Of a stretch of DNA of 64,000 bases, positions 8,414 through 15,290 are shown piece after piece. Both the position numbers and the translations under genes were made by a program. The DNA lies in the NCBI RefSeq assembly GCF_012641405.1, contig NZ_JABAII010000004.1, positions 372,001-436,000 of the forward strand, read 5' to 3'. The notes beneath the pieces are model-generated. The model worked only from the letters and a program-made list of their open reading frames with translations. It made no database searches and was not told the origin of the DNA. Source of the DNA: Rhizobium sp. P40RR-XXII. GTDB taxonomy: Bacteria > Pseudomonadota > Alphaproteobacteria > Rhizobiales > Rhizobiaceae. Numbering within the stretch: the stretch's first letter is position 1; every line of letters begins with the position of its first letter.

Positions 8414-9925
8414 TCAGGCGTGGACGCGGCTTTCGGCCATGTGCGTGTCAAGCGCCGCGGCCTCTTCCTTCGAGAGGTAAAGGCCCTTCTTGGAACGGCG
8501 CCAGAGGATGTCGGCGGCGCTGTAGGCCCATTCCTGTTCCATCAGATACCGAACTTCCGCTTCATAGAGATCGCTTCCGAAGCAGCGGCCGAGATCGGCA
8601 ATCGTCTTTGCGTCGCCAAGGATCATCGCGGCCCGCGTTCCATAGCGGCGGACGAGGCGGCGAGCGTGCTGGTCGGCAAGGAAGGGGTAACGCGACTTCA
8701 GCTTCGAGACTTCGGCATCATAACCGCGAGCCGGAAAGTTGCCGCCCGGCAGCGAGCTCTTGGCCGTCCACGGCGTGCCCTTCAGCCCGATGGCCTCGCC
8801 GATCTTTTCCAGCGCATGCTCGCTCAGGCGGCGATAGGTGGTGAGCTTGCCGCCGAAGACATTGAGCAGTGGTGCCTGGCCTTCTTCGCCCTCGACCTTC
8901 AGTACGTAGTCGCGTGTCGCCTCCTGCGCCTTGGACGCGCCGTCGTCGTAGAGCGGACGCACGGCCGAATAGGTCCAGATGATATCCTCGGGTCGAACCG
9001 GCTCCTTGAAGTATTCGCTGGCGGCGTTGCACAGATAGGCGGTTTCCTCCTCTGTGATCTTCACATCCTTCGGATCGTCCTTGTAGTCGCGATCCGTAGT
9101 GCCGATCAGGGTGAAATCCTGCTCGTAGGGAATGGCGAAGATGATGCGATTGTCCGGGTTCTGGAAGAAATAGGCGCGGGGATCGTCGAACTTCTTGCGA
9201 ACGATGATGTGGCTGCCTTGAACGAGACGGACATTGTGTACCTGGTTCTTGCCGAAGGCATCGGACAAGACATGATCAACCCAGGGGCCGGCGGCGTTGA
9301 TCAGCATGCGCGCGCGAAACCGGCGCTTCTGACCGCGGATCGTATCTTCCGTTTCGATCGCCCAGACGCTGCCGTCGCGGCGGGCGGAAATCACCTTCGT
9401 TCGCGGCATGATCGTGGCGCCACGGTCGGCTGCATCGCGGGCGTTCAATACCACCATGCGGGCATCGTCGACCCAGCCGTCGGAATATTCGAAAGCCTTA
9501 GTGAAGAGCGCCTTCAGCGGCTTGCCGGCGGGATCCTTCTTCATGTCCAGCGTCGCCGTCGGCGGCAGCAGTTTTCGGCCGCCGAGATGATCGTAGAGGA
9601 AAAGGCCGAGCCGGATGAGCCAGGCCGGCCGGATGCCGCCCTTATGATAGGGCAGGACGAAACGCATCGGCCAGATGATGTGCGGCGCCATCGCCCAGAG
9701 CACCTCGCGTTCCATCAGCGATTCGCGCACGAGGCGGAATTCGTAGTGTTCGAGATAGCGCAGGCCGCCATGGATGAGCTTGGTGGCACCGGAAGACGTG
9801 CCGGAGGCAAAGTCGTTCATCTCGGCGAGCGCGACCTTGTAGCCGCGTCCCACGGCGTCACGGGCAATCCCGCAGCCGTTGATGCCGCCGCCGATAACGA
9901 AAATATCGTAGACCTGTTCGCTCAC
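8414..9925 (-). CDS. glpD: Aerobic glycerol-3-phosphate dehydrogenase
   Basis: 503 residues, full length. The N-terminal FAD-binding motif VIGGGINGCGIARDA (residues 10-24) is followed by the ATKLIHGGLRYLE signature of the GlpD/FAD-dependent family. The enzyme oxidises sn-glycerol 3-phosphate to dihydroxyacetone phosphate and passes electrons to membrane quinones. A DeoR-family regulator gene lies directly upstream on the same strand with 114 bases between them. That gap contains its own promoter and repeated TTCG elements, so glpD is probably repressed by that neighbour and induced by glycerol 3-phosphate. Confidence 0.95.
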   Translation of the reverse strand: MSEQVYDIFVIGGGINGCGIARDAVGRGYKVALAEMNDFASGTSSGATKLIHGGLRYLEHYEFRLVRESLMEREVLWAMAPHIIWPMRFVLPYHKGGIRPAWLIRLGLFLYDHLGGRKLLPPTATLDMKKDPAGKPLKALFTKAFEYSDGWVDDARMVVLNARDAADRGATIMPRTKVISARRDGSVWAIETEDTIRGQKRRFRARMLINAAGPWVDHVLSDAFGKNQVHNVRLVQGSHIIVRKKFDDPRAYFFQNPDNRIIFAIPYEQDFTLIGTTDRDYKDDPKDVKITEEETAYLCNAASEYFKEPVRPEDIIWTYSAVRPLYDDGASKAQEATRDYVLKVEGEEGQAPLLNVFGGKLTTYRRLSEHALEKIGEAIGLKGTPWTAKSSLPGGNFPARGYDAEVSKLKSRYPFLADQHARRLVRRYGTRAAMILGDAKTIADLGRCFGSDLYEAEVRYLMEQEWAYSAADILWRRSKKGLYLSKEEAAALDTHMAESRVHA

Positions 9926-9968
9926 CCGCCCCTCCGCAAAGGTCAGCCATCCCGTGAAGATGGAAAAT

Positions 9969-10014
9969 CGAAACTAATCCATCTAAAGCGAAACAGATAC
10001 GAATGTCAAACGAA
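9969..10014 (-). promoter_or_regulatory. glpD promoter with phased TTCG operators
   Basis: On the minus strand, -35 TTGACA (10004-10009) and -10 TTAGAT (9981-9986) are spaced by exactly 17 bases. TTCG repeats (CGAA on the plus strand) start at 9969, 9989, 10000 and 10011, that is at intervals of 20, 11 and 11 bases, placing them on one face of the helix and across the promoter. TTCG half-sites are typical of DeoR/GlpR operators. Binding is inferred. Confidence 0.65.
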
Positions 10015-10039
10015 CGTTTCTTGACAGAAAGCGAGCCAC

Positions 10040-10813
10040 TCAGGCCGGTCTGCGGGTGGCCTCCACGAGCCGCACGTCATGTTCCGCGGCGATGGATCGC
10101 ACGGATTCAATGCTGCATTCGTCGGTGACGAAGGTGTGGACTTGCGACAGATGGCCAATGCGAACCGGGGCGGTTCGTTCGAACTTGGTGCTGTCGGCGA
10201 CGAGAATGACGTGCCGGGCATTGGCAATAATGGCCTGCGCCACTTTCACTTCGCGAAAATCGAAATCGAGAAGCGCGCCATCGGCATCGATCGCGGACGC
10301 GCCGATGACCGCGTAGTCGACCTTGAATTGCTTGATGAAATCGACGGCGGCTTCGCCGACGATGCCGCCATCCGAGCCGCGCACGACGCCGCCGGCAATG
10401 ACGACCTCGATGGAGGGGAAAATTCGCAACTTGTTGGCAACATTGATGTTATTGGTGATGACCATCAATTCGTGATGGCCGAGCAAGGCTTCGCCGACCG
10501 CTTCCGTCGTCGTGCCGATATTGATGAAAAGTGAGCTGTTGTTGGGGATCATGCTGGCGGCGGCGCGGCCGATCGCCTGCTTTTCGGGCGCGGCGATCGA
10601 GCGGCGCGCCTCGTATTTCACGTTCTCGGTTCCGCCGGGAAAGATCGCGCCGCCATGCACGCGCGACAGCACGCGGCCATCGCAGAGATCATTGAGATCC
10701 TTGCGGATGGTTTGCGGCGTGACCGAAAAGCGCGACGCCAGCTCCTCCACCTGCACGCGGCCTTCCGCCTTGGCGATCTCGAGGATTTCGGTCTGACGTC
10801 CGGATAGGAACAT
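10040..10813 (-). CDS. glpR: DeoR/GlpR family transcriptional repressor
   Basis: 257 residues. The N-terminal DeoR helix-turn-helix (about residues 6-60; VEELASRFSVTPQTIRKDLN) is followed by the sugar-phosphate-sensing DeoR C domain (about 75-235) with NIGTTTEAVGEAL and SAIDADGALLDFDFREV. This domain order and the glpD gene immediately downstream identify a GlpR-type repressor responding to glycerol 3-phosphate. It diverges from an SDR oxidoreductase with 99 bases between starts; TTTCG-type sequences also occur there, so it may regulate itself and the SDR gene. The symbol is assigned from family and context. Confidence 0.88.
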   Translation of the reverse strand: MFLSGRQTEILEIAKAEGRVQVEELASRFSVTPQTIRKDLNDLCDGRVLSRVHGGAIFPGGTENVKYEARRSIAAPEKQAIGRAAASMIPNNSSLFINIGTTTEAVGEALLGHHELMVITNNINVANKLRIFPSIEVVIAGGVVRGSDGGIVGEAAVDFIKQFKVDYAVIGASAIDADGALLDFDFREVKVAQAIIANARHVILVADSTKFERTAPVRIGHLSQVHTFVTDECSIESVRSIAAEHDVRLVEATRRPA

Positions 10814-10912
10814 GGTTTTCGCTCCCTTTCTTTCGTTTTTTCGTCATCATATGATAAAGTGAAAATTCCGCAATTACCGGCGCGCGAATTGAGTGCGGTT
10901 TAGGAGGTTATC

Positions 10913-11683
10913 GTGTTTCATCCGAAGCTATTCGAAAATCGCAACGTCGTCGTCACCGGCGCCGGCCGCGGTATCGGGCTGGAAGTCGCGAGGCAGTTTC
11001 TCGATTGCGGCGCGCGCGTGCTTGTCCATATCGGCCGTGATGCCGATCGCGAATTGCCGGATTTCCTGATGGAAGCGGAAGCAGACCGCCGCGCCTTTCT
11101 CATTGCCTGCGATTTCGCTGCCCGCCACGGCACGCGGGATTTTGTGAGCGCCGGCGGCGAGCGTTTCGACCGCATCGACGTGCTGATCAACAATGCAGGC
11201 ACCATGGTCGGGCGCTTTCCAGCCGGCGAATTGACGGACGAGCAGTATGAAGGGATCGTTCATCTCAACCAGACGTCCGTCATGGAGATAACGCGGGGAT
11301 TGCTGCCACTGCTGCGAGCTGCCGGGCAGGCCGCGATCGTCAACACGGTTTCGATTTCCGCGCTCACCGGCGGCAGTCCCGGCTCCGCCATCTATTCCGC
11401 CTCCAAAGCCTTCGTCTCGACCTATTCGAAGGCGCTGGCGCGTGAACTGGCACCAGACGGCATTCGGGTGAATTGCGTCTCGCCCGGCACGATATCGACG
11501 GATTTTCACGAGCGTTATTCGTCCAGGGAGAAGCTGGAGCAAACGCGCAAGTCGATCCCGCTTCAGCGCCTGGGCACGCCGGAAGATTGCGCACCCGCCT
11601 ATCTCTTTCTCGCGGCGCCAACGCTGTCCGGCTACATCACGGGGCAGGTGGTCGAGATCAATGGCGGCCAGCTTATCTGCTGA
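10913..11683 (+). CDS. SDR family NAD(P)-dependent oxidoreductase
   Basis: 256 residues, classical short-chain dehydrogenase. The cofactor motif TGAGRGIG is at residues 15-22, NNAG at 93-96, the catalytic Ser near 147 (NTVSIS) and Y161/K165 (YSASK). The C-terminus has the usual SGYITGQVVEINGG. A GGAGG-type site (AGGAGG) precedes the GTG start at 10913. The substrate is unknown. It is divergent from glpR, so co-regulation with glycerol metabolism is possible but unproven. A weak hairpin with a T-run follows the stop. Confidence 0.9.
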   Translation: MFHPKLFENRNVVVTGAGRGIGLEVARQFLDCGARVLVHIGRDADRELPDFLMEAEADRRAFLIACDFAARHGTRDFVSAGGERFDRIDVLINNAGTMVGRFPAGELTDEQYEGIVHLNQTSVMEITRGLLPLLRAAGQAAIVNTVSISALTGGSPGSAIYSASKAFVSTYSKALARELAPDGIRVNCVSPGTISTDFHERYSSREKLEQTRKSIPLQRLGTPEDCAPAYLFLAAPTLSGYITGQVVEINGGQLIC

Positions 11684-11689
11684 TAAAAC

Positions 11690-11719
11690 GGACCTTTTTT
11701 GGTTTTCCAGGTCTTTTTT
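11690..11719 (+). terminator. Probable terminator after the SDR gene
   Basis: Short arms GACCT (11691-11695) and AGGTC (11709-11713) are followed by six T residues, starting eight bases after the SDR stop codon. The stem is short, so strength is uncertain. Confidence 0.45.
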
Positions 11720-11737
11720 GAATCAGCTTTTGGTTTG

Positions 11738-11747
11738 ATAATATTAT
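11738..11747. promoter_or_regulatory. AT-rich palindrome upstream of the arsR-family gene
   Basis: The perfect palindrome ATAATATTAT lies 39 bases before the ATG of an ArsR-family regulator, in an otherwise GC-rich region. ArsR-family proteins bind AT-rich dyads near their own promoters, so it may be an autoregulatory operator. This rests only on motif shape and position. Confidence 0.3.
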
Positions 11748-11786
11748 AAGCATAGCTCTGTGTGAATTCTCGCTAGAGGCTGTGAT

Positions 11787-12125
11787 ATGTTATCGTCTCC
11801 ACCGCAAGGCGGTGCCGCAGAGCATGATGTCGAGGAGATGACCGACAGGGCTCGAAAGGCGAGCGCCCTGCTGAAAGCACTTTCCCATGAAACCCGTCTG
11901 GCGATCCTCTTCACGCTCGCCAAGCGGGAGAAGACGGTGATGGAACTCGAGGCTCTTCTCGATCTGCCACAGGCCGTCGTTTCGCAGCATCTGGCGCGCC
12001 TTCGACTGGACAAGCTCGTCGACACGCGCCGCGAAGGGCGCCTCATTCACTATGCCGTTGCCCGTTCGGAAATCTGTGACGTGGTCGATTCGCTGCAGCA
12101 GGCATTCTGTCAAGGCGAACGTTGA
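11787..12125 (+). CDS. ArsR family transcriptional regulator
   Basis: 112 residues forming one winged helix-turn-helix domain (about 25-100) with LKALSHETRLAILFTLAKRE and the recognition helix QAVVSQHLARLRLDKLV. The metal-binding ELCVCDL motif of arsenic or cadmium sensors is absent. Two Cys occur near the C-terminus (EIC and AFC), a different arrangement from the BigR/SqrR persulfide sensors, so the signal is unclear. A later ATG, 18 codons in (MTDRARK), is an alternative start. It precedes the LysR gene and the formate dehydrogenase operon on the same strand, but a link to them is not shown by the sequence. Confidence 0.85.
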   Translation: MLSSPPQGGAAEHDVEEMTDRARKASALLKALSHETRLAILFTLAKREKTVMELEALLDLPQAVVSQHLARLRLDKLVDTRREGRLIHYAVARSEICDVVDSLQQAFCQGER

Positions 12126-12195
12126 GGTTTGACGCGATCTTGCGTGTTGCGTTCGCCTGGCTGCCGGTCTAACTCTTTCGCTTCGGGAGAGCGGG

Positions 12196-13092
12196 ATGAT
12201 CGACAAGCTGGAATTCTTCATCGCGCTGGCGAATCAGAAGCATTTCGGCCGCGCGGCCGAGGAATGCGGCGTGACGCAGCCGACATTGTCGGCCGCGATC
12301 AGGCAGCTGGAAGACCAGCTGGGCGTGATGCTCGTCAGCCGCGGCTCCCGTTTCCAGGGACTGACGCCCGAGGGGCAGCGCGTCTTGGAATGGGCGCGCC
12401 GCATCGTCGGCGACAGCCGCACCATGCGCGAGGAAATGCGAGCGGCACGCAAGGGTCTTGCCGGTCACATCCGCATGGCCGCCATTCCGACAGCTCTTGC
12501 GATGGTGCAGAAAATCACCACGCCCTTCCAGGAGAGGCATCCGGACGTCACCTTCTCCATTTTATCGCGCAATTCGCTGCAGGTTCTGAGCCTGCTCGAA
12601 AATCTCGAAATCGATGCCGGCATCACCTACCTGGAAAACGAGCCGCTCGGCCGTGTCACCAGCGTGCCGCTCTATGCCGAGCGCTATCACCTAATCACGG
12701 CGGCGGGCAGTCCGTTTTCCGAGCGCAAGACCGTCACCTGGAAGGAAGTCGGCAATCTTCGGCTTTGTCTATTGACCGCCGATATGCAGAATCGCCGCAT
12801 TATCAATCGGCACCTTGCCGAAGCGGGCGCAACGGCGAGGCCGACGCTGGAATCCAATTCGATGATCGTGCTGTTTTCCCATGTTCAGACCGGGCGTTGG
12901 GCGAGCATCATGCCAAAGAATATTGCCGATTCCTTCGGTTTTCCGGCCGATATTCACAAGATTCCGATCACGGAACCTGACGCCGAGCATCTTGTCGGCC
13001 TGGTCGCTACACACCGCGAACCCTTTACGCCGCTCGTCTCCGCCTTGTTGCACGAGGCGAGATTGCTCGCGGAAGAGAATAAGAATCGATAG
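12196..13092 (+). CDS. LysR family regulator upstream of formate dehydrogenase
   Basis: 298 residues. It has a typical LysR winged helix-turn-helix (residues 1-60; FGRAAEECGVTQPTLSAAIR) and an effector-binding domain. A purine-rich ribosome-binding stretch, GGGAGAGCGGG, precedes the ATG. It sits 160 bases upstream of fdsG on the same strand; fds operons in other bacteria are commonly headed by a LysR-type regulator (FdsR), so control of the formate dehydrogenase genes is a reasonable inference from position. No binding site could be fixed with certainty in the 13093-13252 gap. Confidence 0.88.
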   Translation: MIDKLEFFIALANQKHFGRAAEECGVTQPTLSAAIRQLEDQLGVMLVSRGSRFQGLTPEGQRVLEWARRIVGDSRTMREEMRAARKGLAGHIRMAAIPTALAMVQKITTPFQERHPDVTFSILSRNSLQVLSLLENLEIDAGITYLENEPLGRVTSVPLYAERYHLITAAGSPFSERKTVTWKEVGNLRLCLLTADMQNRRIINRHLAEAGATARPTLESNSMIVLFSHVQTGRWASIMPKNIADSFGFPADIHKIPITEPDAEHLVGLVATHREPFTPLVSALLHEARLLAEENKNR

Positions 13093-13187
13093 AAGATTCC
13101 TATCGAACGACGGGACTGCCTTATTGATCCTTTGCCGTCTCCCTGCGAGCTTATCGTTGTGGCGTGTTGATCGCACGCCAGGAGGAG

Positions 13188-13253
13188 ATGCCGCATAAGC
13201 CTTTTCCGAAGATTCGCCTTCGATTTTCGGAGCTATGCGCGGGAGGCTGCTAA
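13188..13253 (+). CDS. Candidate 21-residue leader peptide coupled to fdsG
   Basis: A short open frame begins with ATG at 13188, directly after GGAGGAG, and ends with TAA whose last base is the A of the fdsG ATG (TAATG, 13251-13255). The peptide begins MPHKPFPK, is basic in the middle (KIRLRF) and ends ELCAGGC. The strong purine-rich site and the stop/start overlap suggest translational coupling to fdsG. The spacing from GGAGG to the ATG is only two bases, shorter than ideal, and fdsG has its own GGGAGG, so the frame may be fortuitous. No homologue is recognised. Confidence 0.4.
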   Translation: MPHKPFPKIRLRFSELCAGGC

Positions 13254-13732
13254 TGAATTTGAATCAGGCCGCGGGCGATATCGCAACCCGGGCCGGCACC
13301 ATCATCGACAGCATGAAATCGATGGAGGGGCCGCTTTTGCCGATCCTGCACGGGATTCAAGAGGAATTCGGCTATGTGCCGCAGGATGCGCTGCCGCTGA
13401 TCGCCAAGGCGTTGAACCTCTCGCGCGCCGAAGTGCATGGCGTCATGACCTTCTATCATGACTATCGCGATCATCCCGCCGGCCGCCACGTCCTGAAGCT
13501 CTGTCGCGCCGAAGCCTGTCAGTCGATGGGCGGCGATGCATTGGCAGAGCGCATCAAGCGGCTGTTGGGCATCGATTTCCATCAAACGACACTCGATGGC
13601 AGCGTCACGCTGGAACCCGTCTACTGTCTTGGGCTCTGTGCCTGCGCGCCGGCGGCGATGCTCGATGGTGAGCTACATGGCCGGCTTGACGACGAAAGCG
13701 CCGACGACCTCGTGAAGGAGGCGCGCCAATGA
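13253..13732 (+). CDS. fdsG: NAD-dependent formate dehydrogenase gamma subunit
   Basis: 159 residues from the ATG at 13253, which has GGGAGG six bases upstream; the earlier ATG at 13235 lacks such a site. The protein is NuoE-like, with the thioredoxin-fold [2Fe-2S] ligands C84, C89, C125 and C129 (CRAEAC and CLGLC). In FdsGBA enzymes this subunit relays electrons between the formate-oxidising alpha subunit and the NAD-reducing beta subunit in the cytoplasm. The stop overlaps the fdsB start by four bases (ATGA), so the genes are translationally coupled. Confidence 0.95.
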   Translation: MNLNQAAGDIATRAGTIIDSMKSMEGPLLPILHGIQEEFGYVPQDALPLIAKALNLSRAEVHGVMTFYHDYRDHPAGRHVLKLCRAEACQSMGGDALAERIKRLLGIDFHQTTLDGSVTLEPVYCLGLCACAPAAMLDGELHGRLDDESADDLVKEARQ

Positions 13733-15285
13733 CCCTGACTATTTACATCCCCCGCGATGCAGCCGCCCTTTCGCTTGGCGCGGAGAAGGTTGCGAAATCG
13801 GTCGCGCAGGAAATTGCCAAACGCGGCTTGGATGCGCGCATCGTGCGCAACGGCTCGCGCGGCATGTTCTGGCTCGAGCCTCTGGTCGAAGTCGAGATCG
13901 ACGGCAAGCGCATCGGTTACGGGCCGGTGAAGGCCAAGGACGTATCGGCACTGTTCGACGCCGGGCTTGCCGAAGGCGGCGAGCATCCGCTCTGTCTTGG
14001 GGAGGTCGAAAGCCTCCCATTCCTCAAGGAACAGACCCGCCTGACCTTTGCCCGCTGCGGCGTCACCGATCCGCTTTCGCTCGAGGATTATGAGGCTCAT
14101 GGCGGCCTGAATGGGCTGCGCCGCGCCATCGGCATGGTATCAGGCGATATCGTCAAGGAAGTCACCGATTCCGGCCTGCGCGGCCGTGGCGGTGCAGGCT
14201 TCCCCACTGGCATCAAGTGGAAGACGGTGCTCGACGCGCCGGGCGACCGCAAATATATCGTCTGCAATGCCGACGAGGGCGATAGCGGTACATTCGCCGA
14301 CCGGATGATCATGGAAGGCGATCCCTTCGTGCTGATCGAGGGTATGGCGATCGCAAGCCTTGCGACCGGCGCGACCAAGGGCTTCGTCTATACGCGCTCG
14401 GAATATCCGCATGCGATCGCCGCGATGACCGAAGCGGTCGACATCGCGCGCAACGCCGGCATTCTCGGCGCTTCGGTGCTCGGATCCGGCAAGGCTTTCG
14501 ACATGGAAATCCGCACCGGCGCCGGCGCCTATGTGTGTGGCGAAGAGACGGCGCTGCTGAACAGCCTTGAAGGCAAGCGCGGCATCGTGCGCGCCAAGCC
14601 GCCGCTGCCGGCGCATAAGGGCCTGTTCAACTGTCCCACCGTCATCAACAACGTGATTTCGCTCGCCTCCGTCCCTATCATCATGGACAAGGGCGCGGCT
14701 TTCTACCGCGATTTCGGCATGGGCCGTTCGCGCGGCACGATCCCGCTGCAGATTGCCGGCAATGTCAAATATGGTGGTCTCTATGAGACGGCCTTCGGTC
14801 TTTCGCTCGGCGATATCGTCGACCGGATCGGCGGCGGTACGGCGACCGGACGTCCGGTCAAGGCCGTGCAGGTCGGCGGTCCCCTCGGCGCCTATTTCCC
14901 GCGCGCCCTGTTCGACACGCCGTTCGACTATGAATCCTTCGCGGCCAAGGACGGTCTCATCGGTCATGCCGGCATTGTTATCTTCGACGATGCCGCCGAC
15001 ATGCTGAAGCAGGCGCGTTTTGCCATGGAATTCTGCGCGGTCGAAAGCTGCGGCAAGTGCACGCCCTGCCGCATCGGCTCGACGCGTGGCGTCGAGACGG
15101 CCGACAAGATCGCGCAAGGGATCGAGCCCGAGAAGAACAGGGTGCTGCTTGCCGATCTCTGCAACACGATGAAGTTCGGCTCGCTCTGCGCGCTCGGCGG
15201 CTTCACGCCCTATCCCGTGATGAGCGCGATGACCCATTTCCCGGAGGACTTTTCTCCGGCTCCCTTGATTGAAGCGGCGGAGTAA
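13729..15285 (+). CDS. fdsB: NAD-dependent formate dehydrogenase beta subunit
   Basis: 518 residues, NuoF-like with an extra N-terminal thioredoxin-like [2Fe-2S]-type domain of about 110 residues. The FMN/NADH site is marked by GLRGRGGAGFPTGIKWK and by CNADEGDSGTF. The C-terminal [4Fe-4S] site is ESCGKCTPCRIG together with the Cys in LADLCNTMKFGSLC. It reduces NAD+ with electrons from formate. It overlaps fdsG by four bases and is followed by fdsA after five bases, so all three large subunits are made from one message. Confidence 0.96.
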   Translation: MTLTIYIPRDAAALSLGAEKVAKSVAQEIAKRGLDARIVRNGSRGMFWLEPLVEVEIDGKRIGYGPVKAKDVSALFDAGLAEGGEHPLCLGEVESLPFLKEQTRLTFARCGVTDPLSLEDYEAHGGLNGLRRAIGMVSGDIVKEVTDSGLRGRGGAGFPTGIKWKTVLDAPGDRKYIVCNADEGDSGTFADRMIMEGDPFVLIEGMAIASLATGATKGFVYTRSEYPHAIAAMTEAVDIARNAGILGASVLGSGKAFDMEIRTGAGAYVCGEETALLNSLEGKRGIVRAKPPLPAHKGLFNCPTVINNVISLASVPIIMDKGAAFYRDFGMGRSRGTIPLQIAGNVKYGGLYETAFGLSLGDIVDRIGGGTATGRPVKAVQVGGPLGAYFPRALFDTPFDYESFAAKDGLIGHAGIVIFDDAADMLKQARFAMEFCAVESCGKCTPCRIGSTRGVETADKIAQGIEPEKNRVLLADLCNTMKFGSLCALGGFTPYPVMSAMTHFPEDFSPAPLIEAAE

Positions 15286-15290
15286 GATCC

